64,000 nucleotides of DNA, taken from contig JALIGW010000146.1 of the NCBI GenBank assembly GCA_023053685.1, forward strand, positions 346,077 through 410,076. The letters are read 5' to 3'. The notes below the pieces were generated by a model. The model saw nothing but the letters and a program-made list of their open reading frames with translations, did no database searches and was not told where the DNA came from. Position numbers and translations under genes: made by a program. Below, one piece after another: positions 1 to 9,968 of this stretch. The stretch comes from Diadophis punctatus similis. Its lineage: Eukaryota > Chordata > Lepidosauria > Squamata > Dipsadidae. Position 1 is the stretch's first letter, and every line of letters starts with the position of its first letter.

Positions 1-443
1 TCCTGTCTCCTTCGTGCTCACACAGCAAATACTCTTTGAGTTTCCAAACACCCCACAACTGAGCTTGGCCAGTCTAGTGAAGAGAAGGACCAGGGGTGAC
101 ATGATAGCAGTGTTCCAATACTTGAGGGGATGCCACAGAGAGGAGGGGGTCAGGCTGTTCTCTATGGCACCAGAAAGCCAAACAAGGAATAACGGATGGA
201 AGTTGACCAAGGAGAGATTCAACCTGGAAGTGAGGAGAAACTTTCTGATGGTGAGAGCGATCAACCAGTGGAACAGCTTGCCAGCAGAGGTCGTGAGAGC
301 CCCAACACTTGCGACCTTCAAGGAGAGACTGGACTGCCATCTGTCTCAAATGGTGTAGGAACTCCTGCTTGAGCAGGGGGTTGGACTAGATGACCTACAA
401 GGTCCCTTCCAACTGTAATAATAAATCTAAAATCTAAATCTCT
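1..443 (+). mobile_element. CR1-type LINE, 3' end (C-terminal ORF2 remnant plus tail)
   Basis: An open frame at 14-358 reads like the end of CR1 ORF2: a RRTRGDMIAVFQYL block, then NGWKLTKERFNLEVRRNF and a WNSLPAEVVRAPTLATFKERLD block before the stop. The tail after it has the CR1 signature GGTTGGACTAGATGACC followed by an A/T-rich end near 443. The 5' part lies outside the window. Confidence 0.85.
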
Positions 444-599
444 CACACGCTAAAACTCAAAGAGCCACTTGGGCCCGTTTCCCGCAGAAAACAAAACACT
501 TGGAGCCACAAAACCTGGGTGGGCATGGCCAATTCGACATCACTCACTCCCACCCAGTCACATGACCCCCCCAGCCACGCCTACCCAGGTTTTGTGGCT

Positions 600-930
600 C
601 CCCATGTTTTCTATGGGAAATAGGTATCTCCGTCTCTTTCTCTCTCCCTCTCTCATCTCTCTCTCTCTCTCCCTCCCTCTCATCTCTCTCTCTCTCATTT
701 CTTTCTTTTTCTCTATCTCACTCTCCCTCCCTCTTATCTTTCTTTCTCTCATCGGTCTTTCTTTTTCTCTCGATCTCCCTCTCTATCACCCTCTCTCTCC
801 CTCTCATCCCTCTCTCATTTCTTTCTCTCTGTCTCTCTTTCTCTCTTTCTTTCTTTCTCTCCCCACTCTCTCTCTGTGTGTGTGTGCGTGTGTCTCGCTC
901 GCTCCCTTTCTCTGTGTCTCTTCTCACTCT
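600..930. repeat. polypyrimidine (CT)-rich low-complexity tract
   Basis: An almost uninterrupted run of CTCTC, CCCTC and TTTC words, ending with a short TG run. Long open frames on both strands here are only serine/leucine or arginine/glutamate simple-sequence translation. Confidence 0.9.
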
Positions 931-1310
931 CTTGGAAAGCCCTGCAGCCCTGCGTACTCTCTTTGGGGCTTTTTGCTACCCGTTTTTCTTTCTTCCTTTT
1001 GGAAATCTGGGCTAATGGAGGAATGAACACAATCTGCAGCGGAGGCTTCCCTCCTCCTCCCCCCTCCTCCTCTCGTGACCCCCTGGCCGGCTGTGGTGGG
1101 GCCGGGAAGGTGAGCACAAGAAGAGAAGGAGGGGGTGGAGGGAAGCCTCTGTCACTCATTCCGCCGCCAGCCCAGATTTCCAAAAGAAAGAAAAATGGGT
1201 AGCGAAAAGCCCCAAGGTAGGAGAGCACGCAAGCTACAGGGCTTTCCAAGAGAGTGAGAAGAGACACAGAGACAGGGAGCGAGCGAGAGCGAGACAGACA
1301 CACACACTCA
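870..1310. repeat. imperfect inverted repeat, arms about 200 bp
   Basis: The left arm (about 870-1070) and right arm (about 1095-1310) are reverse complements with a centre near 1080. For example 'ctctcttggaaagccctg' near 928 returns inverted as 'gggctttccaagagag' near 1238, and the ACCCGTTTTTCTTTC block returns as GAAAGAAAAATGGGT. Confidence 0.8.
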
Positions 1311-1460
1311 GAGACAGAAAGAGAGAGAGAGACACACACACACAGAGGGAGAGACTAACTGATGGGTGAGCGTCTTTGGTGAGGGCCGATTCAAGCCCCC
1401 CCCCTCGCTGCCTGACTGGTGGGAAACTGTGGGCGGCTACTTCCAGGTTTGCTCTCCGGA

Positions 1461-1572
1461 GAGAGAGAGGGAGGGAGGGAGGGAGGGAGGGAGGGAGGGA
1501 GGGAGGGAGAGAGAGGGGGGGAGGGAGGGAGGGAGGGAGGGAGGGAGAGAGGGGGGGGAAGAGAGAGAGAGA
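1461..1572. repeat. (GGGA)n microsatellite
   Basis: Tandem GGGA units with a few GAGA interruptions. Confidence 0.95.
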
Positions 1573-2536
1573 TGCCAGAGGCGAGTGGGGCAGGGAATGG
1601 GCTCCAGGAGGAGGAGGATATCAAGTCTCCCCCATTATGAAGCACAAGACGCTGCAAGAGTAGCAGGCAGGCCATGGAGGGGGGATATTGGGTCTTTCCC
1701 CCCCTACATGCCAAAGGAAAGCCAGGCTTTTCCTTCACTCCTACCCTTCCCCCTGCTCCCTTCCACCCACTCAATCCTACTTTGGGACAGAGAAGTGTGC
1801 ACTGGAAACATGTGTTGGGGCATGTCAGAGCGCATCTCCTGACCCTCCGGCGCTCACCCACAACTCTCCGCGCTCCTCCGCGTCCATCTTGCTGAGGGGG
1901 GAAACAGCCCTGATGCCTCTGCTTCCCACCCACCCCATGGCCCCAGCCATCGCTGCCCGGGGAAGGCAAGGAAAAGAAAGAAAGCAGAAACATAGCTCTT
2001 GCTGGGCAAAATAGCTGAGATTGGGGAAGGCACAGGCAACAGAAAGCGGCATGTTTCAAAGGCGGCGAACAGCATCCCGCTGTGAGAGCCGGGCCACGCC
2101 TCTCCGCCAACTCGCCAATGGGCTGCTTCTTCCGGGCCATCTCTCCCCCTGGCTGGGCTGTTGTGCTCGGCGCTTGGCAGGGTCGGGGAGCACTTCCCCA
2201 TGCCACCCCCTTCTTTCTTTTGGCCCCGCCGACAAGGGAGGTGGAAGGCCAGGCTTGGGGGATGGCCCCCACCGTGCAAGATCCACCCCCCCCCCATTCT
2301 CTCTCAGCAGTCTTTGCTGGCGGCAACAGCAAATGTACCAGGCGGAATACTGTTGCTGTGCAAAGGCAAGTGCAGGGGCGCTTTGTTCCCATACTAAGTC
2401 TCTGACCATGCCACTGCCACGACAGGACGATAGCTTTTTCATCCCTCTGCTGCGGCAGGGTGACAGGGAGCCGCACCAGAGGGCCCAAAGAGCCACATGC
2501 GGCTCTGGAGCCGCAGGTTGCTGACCCCTGCACTAA

Positions 2537-3664
2537 CAGGATGCTAGCCAGATGAATACCAATGGATGCTGGTAGGCAGAGACAGATTTCCCCCCCCCCC
2601 CTATTTTCCTCCTCAATTCAGACGAATCTGTTCCTTCTACTGTAACACCAGTTAAAGGGGAAATAGGCAAAAAACGCAGGAAAAGATTTACAGATGCGAT
2701 TAGGAAAACACAAGTAAAGGAAGCTGCCTGTTTCTCCCATGGCCAGTTCTATGTGGCATGCTCCAGAGTCAGTTCACCTGACAGCCTGGTTATCCTCCAG
2801 CCAGAGAGCAAAACCAGGAATGTTGTTTACAGGGAGCAATTCATTTGAGGCATGAATTGAAAGTCTATGCTATGCAAATAATGTCTTCATCTGTAACAGA
2901 AACTTAGCTTACCATCTCTAATGAAATAATAGTCTCTTTTTAAAGTAGTCATTAATTTTCAAGCTTTGTCAATTTATCAAGCCCCATCACATAGTTTCGT
3001 AGCGAAGCACAGGTATCAGCTAGTACAAATATATAAATAAATCTGAAAACAAGGCCCTTCAAAAAATAGAACCTTAAATATTCCTTCCACCACCTTCTCA
3101 AAATACAGCAGCCTGCCTCATATGCTGCAACAAGCCATAGCTTGTGGTTTACCAACTAAACCACAATTTACAGTAGAGGAATTGTAACGTATGCACATTT
3201 CACTGAACTCTCAAGTGTAGCATGCTTTGGTTTAAAAGTTTGCTTGTCTTATGAACCACAGTTAAGCTCATTGTACAAAGCAGGCCAATTTTGTCTTGTG
3301 AAACAAACTGCATTGTAGCACAAGCTGTAAATTACATCCAGGAAAAACACATATGGAAGCTAACTATGTATCAGCCTATGGAACAAGCCCAGGTACACAT
3401 CAATCTTAAAACCAACAACACAAATAATTCAGAACACAGGGTTATTATTCTTGTACTTACCTAAGTGGAACTGAACATACAAAAAACACACACCTTCTTC
3501 TGCCACAAACTAGAGACACAACTAGAACACTGCCTTCTGGGCTACCTTTAAATTCCTAACCCCACCCTGGTAATTACTTAACTTGTGTAACTAATGAGCC
3601 ATTTAAAGCTGCAACCACTTTTCAGCCTGATTTATGGATATAAACTACTATGATGTGGTTTAGA
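2537..3664. other. intergenic, no feature recognised
   Basis: A/T-rich DNA without an open frame of interest, a recognised repeat or a splice-compatible homology. Confidence 0.5.
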
Positions 3665-3672
3665 GGTTAGAG

Positions 3673-3807
3673 CAGTGTTTCTCAACCTTGGCAGTTTGAA
3701 GATGTGTGGACTTCAACTCCCAGAATTCCCCAGCCAGCAACGCTGGCTGGGGAATTCTGGGAGTTGAAGTCCACACATCTTCAAACTGCCAAGGTTGAGA
3801 ACCACTG
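3673..3807. mobile_element. palindromic hAT miniature element (135 bp)
   Basis: It starts CAGTGTTTCTCAACCTTGGC and ends with the reverse complement of that sequence. The two halves are nearly perfect inverted copies, meeting at CCAGCCAGC/GCTGGCTGG. Identical 8-bp duplications GGTTAGAG flank it at 3665-3672 and 3808-3815, which is the hAT signature. Confidence 0.9.
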
Positions 3808-3815
3808 GGTTAGAG

Positions 3816-4604
3816 TAATCAAATATCTACCTTAATTCTGCCATGGAATTTAATGGGTTGGCTATGCTGTTTTAATCTTGCTTATCTCAATGTAGTCGCT
3901 CTGAAATGGCCCCAGTAGGAAGGGGAAATAGATTAAAATATCATGTTAAATAATCCCCATTATTTCTATAGCTGAATTATTACTCCAAAAATTGATCTTT
4001 CATTTGCAAAACGTTGAATTCAGTTCCGTTCTCCAGTCAAATGCCAGCACTCGATTTAAGTGAGGGAATAGCAGCAAAATGACACACAGTAAAGGGCTAG
4101 TGGACCTTAGCCACTCAAGACACACAAACTCAAGGAGCATTTCATTATCCTTTGCCCAAATAATTCATGATATCAAGTCAGGGGCCAAACATATCATTAT
4201 GGACAGTCCTGGATATTTGAAAGCATTTTGTCCAAGTGCTATTTGGGCCAAGAGGCTAGTGTTTTGCAGCGTAAAATGATTTTGACACAAAGGACAGAGT
4301 ATAAAATGATTATTTTCAGAACACTTTTAGAAACTATATGGCTAGTATTTGCCTATTAAATAAGATTAAAAAGAAGACCACAGCTATGCCTTGCATTTGA
4401 CTGAAAGGTCTATCTAGCTCAAACCTCAGAACATTGGCAGCTGTTCATAACTTTCTTTCCATAAGTATTGGTTAAGTACAAAAATGTCAAGGATTTTTTT
4501 CTCCTGTTAGAATCCTTCCTTAAATATTTGCTGATGTTGTTCTACATTGGCTGATTTGCTTAGGTCACACATTGATAAGAGAAAGCCAGGTTGTAATAAT
4601 GTAA
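3816..4604. other. intergenic, no feature recognised
   Basis: No coding potential or repeat family recognised. Confidence 0.45.
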
Positions 4605-4606
4605 TA

Positions 4607-4980
4607 CAGGTGGTCCTCGACTTACAACCACAGTTGACCCCCAAATTTCCATTGCTAAGCAAGACAAGTGAGTTTTATCCCATTTTATGACCTTTCTTGC
4701 CACAGTTAAGTGAATCACTGCAGTTTTTCAGTTAGTAACATGATTATAAAGTGAATCTGGCTTCCCCATTGATTTTGTCAGGTTCAGAAGGTGGTCATAT
4801 GACCCCAGGATGCTGCAACCATCATAAATACATGCCAGTTGCTAAGCATCCAAATGTTGATCATGTGACCACAGGGATGATGAAACAGTCATATGAAAAA
4901 CTATTATAAGTTACTGTTTTTAGTGCCATTGTAACTTTGAACAGTCACTAAATGAATGGTTTGTAGTTGAGGACTACCTG
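4607..4980 (+). mobile_element. TA-flanked TIR element ('CAGGTAGTCCTCGACTTAC' family), copy 1
   Basis: Starts CAGGTGGTCCTCGACTTAC, ends GTTGAGGACTACCTG, and is flanked by TA on both sides. Internal landmarks shared by all copies are 'gttgctaagcaagac', 'gtgaatcactgcag', 'tggcttccccattga' and 'gtcactaaatgaa'. The TA target and inverted ends suggest a Tc1/mariner/pogo-type non-autonomous element; no transposase is present. Confidence 0.85.
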
Positions 4981-5162
4981 TACTCTATTGAGGGGAAAGA
5001 GTTTCATGTAATATAGGATTACTGGGGCTGCAAGAATCCAGACAGTGAAATGATAGCAAAGAGATATAAACTTTTTAAGCTTTTTATTACCAACTAAATA
5101 GTATTCTGAATCTTTGCAGCCTGATATGAGAGAGCCTTTTAACCCAGCAGGATGTAATACTT

Positions 5163-5318
5163 ATTTATTTATTTTGTGCAATTTATATACCGCCTCACAG
5201 TGCAAGCACTCTCTAAGCGGTTTACACCAATAAGCAATGTATATTTATATTGCCCCCAACAATCTGGGTCCTCATTTTACCTACCTCGGAAGGATGGAAG
5301 GCTGAGTCAACCCTGAAT
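5163..5318 (-). mobile_element. tRNA-SINE (family B) 3' part, reverse
   Basis: Read on the minus strand it carries the family-B body 'ggctgagtcaacc' complement, AAATGAGGACCCAGATTGTT, 'aaaccgctta' and a TAAATAAATAA tail, as in the fuller copies near 44.3 and 48.2 kb. Confidence 0.75.
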
Positions 5319-5388
5319 AAGGCTTCCTATGAATTAATTGTATGTATGGAGAAAAGTCATATGCTGCTTTGGCTGAAATGAAGTGTAC

Positions 5389-5578
5389 CAGTGGTGGATT
5401 ACTACCGATTCGCACCGGTTCAGTGAACCGGTAGCAGCGGTGGGGGGAGGCTCCAGGCATCCGCCCGGACGTCATCAAAAATGCTCTGCGCATGCGCAGA
5501 AGCGTTGCTCGTGCATAAAGTGCTCCCGCACACTCCCGTTCCCAAACTGGTAGCAAAGGTAAGTGGAACCCACTACTG
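5389..5578. mobile_element. hAT miniature element ('CAGTGGTGG...CCACTACTG' family)
   Basis: Terminal inverted repeats CAGTGGTGGATT and AACCCACTACTG. The 8-bp target duplication AAGTGTAC is at 5381-5388 and 5579-5586. The interior is GC-rich with an internal GCGCATGCGC palindrome. Confidence 0.9.
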
Positions 5579-5940
5579 AAGTGTACAACTCCCCTTGGCT
5601 AACACTTTGGCTTCAACAGCAACTCACTATTGAGTTATAAATCCAAACTACCTTCCATTTTCTTGTCATTCCCAGCACATATTAAAACCATGTTCATATA
5701 CAACAGATAAGGCTGAACTTTTTGGAGGATTACGATATTCCCAGATGTATTATCAGCACTTCTGCATGAAGTAACTTGATGCTCTGAGATGCCTTGGAAT
5801 CAGAAATGTCTCTTGGCTTGTACAATTTACACTGCTGAAGTGTGATCCACTGGTTGATGTTCTGCAGATTTGGTTTGTAAGGTTAACTAAGTGAACCAGG
5901 GTTTTTCAAACTATTGCTTTGGGCCCCTTTGGAGCTAGGG

Positions 5941-6225
5941 CAGTGTTGGCTAACCTTTTCAGCACTGAGTGTCAAAACGGGAGCATGAGCCGGAAACCAG
6001 AAGAGCAGCCACCCGGCGCGCATGTACGCGCCCGGAAGATGATCTTCCAGTTTCCGGCATGCGCACTGGCCACCTAGTCTTCCGGTTTCCAGGGCTCCTG
6101 CATGCGTGAAGACCAGCTGGCTGGCGCGCCGGAACCCGGAAGAGCAACGAGTGACGGCTCGTGTGCCTGGAGAGAGGGCTCTGCGTGCCACTTCCAGCAC
6201 GCGTGCCATAGGTTCACCATCACTG
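5941..6225. mobile_element. hAT miniature element ('CAGTGATGGCGAACC' family)
   Basis: Ends CAGTGTTGGCTAACC and GGTTCACCATCACTG are inverted. The target duplication AGCTAGGG is at 5933-5940 and 6226-6233. The interior is CpG-rich despite the A/T-rich surroundings. Confidence 0.9.
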
Positions 6226-6232
6226 AGCTAGG

Positions 6233-6420
6233 GTATTGGTGATCATGTGATCACTGCTTGTAACCTTCCCAGCTGGTTTCTGACAAGCAAAGTCAATGGG
6301 AAAGGCCAGCTTCATTTAATGACCATGATTCATTTAACAACTGGCAAAAAATGGAGCAAAACTCACTTAGGAATGAAAATGTTGGGCTCAGTTGTGGTTG
6401 TAAGTCGAGGACTACATGTA
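6233..6420 (-). mobile_element. TA-flanked TIR element fragment, reverse
   Basis: Contains 'gacaagcaaagtcaatggg', 'catttaacaactggc' and ends GTAAGTCGAGGACTACATGTA, the 5' half of the family read on the minus strand. Confidence 0.75.
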
Positions 6421-6567
6421 ATTGGAGTCTGAAGATAGGTTTTGTTAAGGGTATTCCATTACTCTTCAAACACCTGTGATGATTACAAGCTACTTATCTT
6501 TACCCCAAAGTATTTTTGACTGGGTTCATGCAGCATGCTGGACTATAAAGTAGTTTGGGCTGCAGTA

Positions 6568-8255
6568 CAGGTAGTCCTCGATTTACAACAGTTCATTTGG
6601 TGACCATTTGAAATGACGATCATACTGAAAAAAGTGACTTATGACCTTTTTCACACTTACGACCGCTGCATCATCCCCATGGTAACATACCGGTAATCAA
6701 AATGCAGACACTTGGGAACTGACTCGCATTTATGACCATTGTAGTGTCCTGGGGTCATGTGATTTATTTATTTATTTATTAAAAGTTCTTATAGGCCGCC
6801 CAATCCCGTAGGACTCAGGGCGGCGTACAATGGGAATAAGAACAATACAGTAAAAAAGACATGACAATATAAAACACAACAACATTCATTCAGGGGGAAT
6901 CCGATCTTCTACTTCTTCACCCCGCCTGCCAGAAAAGCCATGTCTTCACGGATTTGCGGAAGGCCAGTAGGGTGGGGATAGTCCGGATCTCTGGTGGGAG
7001 TTGGTTCCAGAGAGATGGGGCTCCCACAGAGAAGGCTCTCCCCCGTGGGCCCGCCAACCGACATTGTTTGGCTGATGGGACCTGGAGGAGGCCCACTCTG
7101 TGGGACCTAACCGGTCGTAGGGAGAAATGTGGTAGGATGCGGTCCCGAAGGTAACCTGGCCCTGAGCCATGTAGGGCTTTAAAGGTCAAAACCAACACCT
7201 TAAATTGCGACCGGAGACTAATAGGCAACCAATGCAGCTGGCGGAGGATAGGTGTTACGTGGGTGTATCTCGGCACACCCACCACAGCTCGCGCAGCTGC
7301 ATTCTGTACCAATTGCAGTCTCCGGATGCTCTTTGAGGGTAGCCCCATGTAGAGCGTGTTACAGTAATCCAGCCGTGAGGTGACAAGGGCATGAGTGACG
7401 GTGAGCAAAGCCTCCCTCTCCAGGTAGGGTCGCAATTGATGCACAAGACTGATCTGTGCAAAGGTCCCCCTAGCCACAGCTGAAAGATGTTGCTCCAATT
7501 TTAGCTATGGGTCTAGGAGAACACCCAAATTGCGAACCCGTTCTGAGGGAGTCAATTTTTCTCTCCCAAAAACCAAGGAGGGGCAGTCGACATAATCCCT
7601 GGGGGGCAATATCCATAGCCACTCAGTCTTGTCAGGGTTGAGTTTGAGTCTATTCACTCCCATCCAGACCCTCACATCGTCCAGGCAGTGGCACATTACA
7701 TCAACTGCTTCACTGAACTGACACGGGGTGGAGATGTACAGCTGGGTATCATCAACATACTGCTGATACCTCTCCCCGTGTCGTCGGATGATCTCACCCA
7801 GCGGTTTCATGTAAATATTGAACAGGATGGGCGAGAGGACCGAGCCCTGCGGCACCCCGCAAATCAGGGGCCTAGGGGCCGACCTCTGCCCTCCTGTCAA
7901 CACTGACTGCGTCCTATCGGAGAGGTAGGAGAACCACCGTAAAACAGTGCCTCCCCCTCCCCCCGACGACGCAGGATACCATGGTCAACGGTATCAAAAG
8001 CCGCTGAGAGGTCAAGTAACACCAGGATGGAGGAATGACCTCCATCCCGGGCTCGCCAGTGATCAACTTTTGCGACCTTCTGACAAGCAGTCAATGGGGA
8101 AGCCAGAGTCACTTTACAGCTGTGTTACTAATTGAGCAACTGCAGTGATTCACTTAACAACCATGGAAAGGTAGGTCGTAACATGGAGCAAAATTCACCT
8201 CTCACTCAGCAACAGAAATTTCAGATTCAATTGTGGTTAAGTAGAAGAGTACCTG
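6568..8255 (-). mobile_element. TA-flanked TIR element split by an L2 insertion
   Basis: The two halves, 6568-6768 and 8058-8255, together form one reverse copy, starting CAGGTAGTCCTCGATTTAC and ending AGAAGAGTACCTG. The break falls inside the family's GTCATGTGATC block, where the L2 fragment is inserted. Confidence 0.8.
6769..8057 (-). mobile_element. 5'-truncated L2/CR1-group LINE with reverse transcriptase remnant
   Basis: Minus-strand reading gives AFDTVDHGIL (about 7985-8050). After a frame change follow GVPQGSVLSPILFNIY and YVDDTQLY (7505-7903), the fingers and catalytic palm of a non-LTR reverse transcriptase. The C-terminal block SRLDYCNTLYMGLP ... LQLVQNAAARAVVG ... LRQLHWLPI (6917-7498) is typical of L2-group ORF2. 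One in-frame stop at 7502-7504 and a frameshift near 7900 disable it. The 3' UTR ends with GCCGCCCTGAGTCCTACGGG and an ATAAATAAATAA tail. GTGAT may be the target duplication at both junctions. Confidence 0.85.
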
Positions 8256-8279
8256 TTTTATATATAATGGTAAGTAATG

Positions 8280-8434
8280 GTATTTACAACAGTTGCAGTG
8301 TCCCAGGGTCAAGTGATAACCATTTGCAACTTTCCCAGCTAGCTTCAACCAGCGAAGTCAATGAAGGAATCCAGATTTGTCTCACTTAGCAACCAAAATT
8401 TAGGGCTCAGTTGTGGTTAAATCGAAACTACCCG
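8280..8434 (-). mobile_element. TA-flanked TIR element fragment, reverse
   Basis: Carries 'ttgcagtgtcccagggtca', 'agcgaagtcaatg', 'ctcacttagcaacc' and ends 'atcgaaactacccgta'. Confidence 0.7.
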
Positions 8435-9090
8435 TATTTTGTGCATTGTGGTTATCGCAATGTGTATTGGCGTAGCAAATTCAGCAAACCCTTTTCAATA
8501 AATCAAGGTTTTGCTTCAGGTGTTAAGTCCCTTCACACAACATGCTGAGCCTTGCAGGTTTTGAATCTGGACTTATTTGACTGGCTGAATCCAGCTGTCC
8601 ATGTGGTAGCAGGGTGAATTGTAGCTTTCAACCCAAGGTGTATGTGGTTGATTATGAACCACGATTAAGCAAACCATAGTTTAGTACAATGTACTGTCCT
8701 GCTTATCATACTCAACGGGATGCAAAACAAAATTAAGTTCATCAGGGAACTCATTAATGGACTTCTGAAGAGAATGTTACAAAATCACCATGGTTTGTGC
8801 TCTTTGTGTGAACTCAACCATCGCCTGGTCCTCCTTAATAAGGCCAGAAAAAGGCAACCTTTTTTTCGCTCCTCAGGATTATTGAGGCACCAAAGTTCAA
8901 CAGGTAGCATTTGGCCGCATGGCCGGGCCACACCTGTTGAACTTCTACCTGCCACGCGACTATCAAAAACGAAGCAGCCTCATGTGGGAGAGCGGCCATT
9001 CCCCACGCCCATCCTCAAAATGAGTGTGGAGTTAAGACGGGGGGGAGGATTACTTTGGGAGACAGAGATCGGCCATGATAGCACCCTCAG
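8435..9090. other. promoter-distal flank, no gene recognised
   Basis: Mostly non-repetitive. An 11-bp inverted repeat GTTCAACAGGT (8895-8905 and 8932-8942) sits just before the GC-rich promoter zone. A 155-codon open frame at 8720-9187 runs into the promoter and shows no family resemblance. Confidence 0.4.
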
Positions 9091-9107
9091 CTTTTTCTGT
9101 CATTCTG

Positions 9108-9175
9108 ATTGGCTCCGACTCTTTCCTGAGCCCACCCGCCGACCTGCCAATCACCCGACCTCCACGGATGATTGG
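9108..9175 (+). promoter_or_regulatory. three CCAAT boxes (NF-Y type)
   Basis: Inverted CCAAT (ATTGG) at 9108-9112, direct CCAAT at 9147-9151 and inverted again at 9171-9175, the last continuing into GGGCGGG. Clustered CCAAT boxes of this spacing are typical of NF-Y-driven promoters. Confidence 0.65.
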
Positions 9176-9251
9176 GCGGGAACTTAAAAACTGGGCAGAG
9201 CAAAGGCGGGCCTGTGTTACAGACCGCTCGGCCTAACGGCCATCTCGCTCC

Positions 9252-9260
9252 TGCGCATGC
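9252..9260 (+). promoter_or_regulatory. NRF1-like site
   Basis: TGCGCATGC, one good half and one weaker half of the NRF1 palindrome. A second stretch, CGCGTGCGCA, lies at about 9784-9793 in the presumed 5' UTR. Confidence 0.5.
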
Positions 9261-9370
9261 CCGGCAGGTGATCCCTTCCTCTCCCCCCCTCCTCTTCGTC
9301 GGCGAGCGCGCGGTGGCACTTTGCTTTTTTTTTCCTCCCCATCCCGGCATGCTCCGCGCAGCCCAGGCGT

Positions 9371-9378
9371 TGACGTCA
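9371..9378 (+). promoter_or_regulatory. consensus CRE (TGACGTCA)
   Basis: A perfect 8-bp CREB/ATF palindrome in the CpG island, 15 bp before a YY1-like site. Confidence 0.65.
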
Positions 9379-9392
9379 CCGAAGCCCGGTCT

Positions 9393-9403
9393 CCGCCGCC
9401 ATT
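9393..9403 (+). promoter_or_regulatory. YY1-like site near the probable transcription start
   Basis: CCGCCGCCATT contains the reverse of the YY1 core AATGGCGGC. In CpG-island promoters such sites usually lie just downstream of the start, so initiation near 9380-9400 is inferred. Confidence 0.45.
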
Positions 9404-9941
9404 GGAGTTCGAAGGCTCCTCCGGCTGCTTGGGAGTCTCCTTTGCCTTCCGGCCTCTCCGGTTTTTTTTTTCAAGGAAAGGCGAGGGAGGAGGAGGAGGC
9501 GGCGGCAAGGATCCAGAAGTCTAAGAGCCGGGGAAAGCGAGAGGAAGGACCGGCGAGCGCGCAGCAGCAACAGCAGCGGCTGGCCTTTTCTCTTTTCCCC
9601 TCCCCCCCTTCCTCCCCTCATCTCCTTGTGTGTGGAGGCGAAGGATGTGAGGAAAGGAACGAGCGCGCGCACGGACGAGCCAGCGCGCGTGCGCGTGGCC
9701 CTCTTCCCCCCTCCCTCTTTCCTTTGACCTAACGCTCCCGCTCCCCTTTCTGACTCCCCCCCCGCCTTCCCACGCATCCCCCGCGCGTGCGCATAGGCGC
9801 CCTTCTCGGGGGTGGGGGTGGGGAGAGGAGGAGCAGCGAGGGAGGGAAAGAGCGCGCGCTCGTGCCTGGCCCCGCCCCTCCACTCCTCTTCCCTTTCCCC
9901 CTCCCAGCCCCCCCTCCCCTTTATTTCAGGGCGCATGAGAG

Positions 9942-9968
9942 ATGTCTGCCACTAGCGTTGACCCCCAG
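9942..9968 (+). CDS. YTHDF1: YTHDF1 coding exon 1
   Basis: Encodes nine residues, MSATSVDPQ, then the donor GTAAGT. The intron phase is 0. The ATG is preceded by GAGAG, a fair but not ideal initiation context with purine at -3. Confidence 0.95.

Larger units (their letters stand above)
447..2536 (-). mobile_element. hAT-like element, reverse orientation, with large fold-back interior
   Basis: The right end (about 2460-2536) carries the block 'gagccgcaggttgctgaccc' and ends in CCCCTG. It is the reverse complement of the left end of the complete element at 38751-39139. The left side begins with the matching CTCAAAGAGCCA block but lacks the terminal CAGGGGTC, so this end is either lost or lies beyond the CR1 insertion outside the window. 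The interior is simple sequence and fold-back DNA; no transposase is visible. Confidence 0.6.

Noticed and set aside
8720..9187. 155-codon frame upstream of YTHDF1
   Set aside because: Spans the promoter boundary, has no homology I recognise, and lacks splice or Kozak support.
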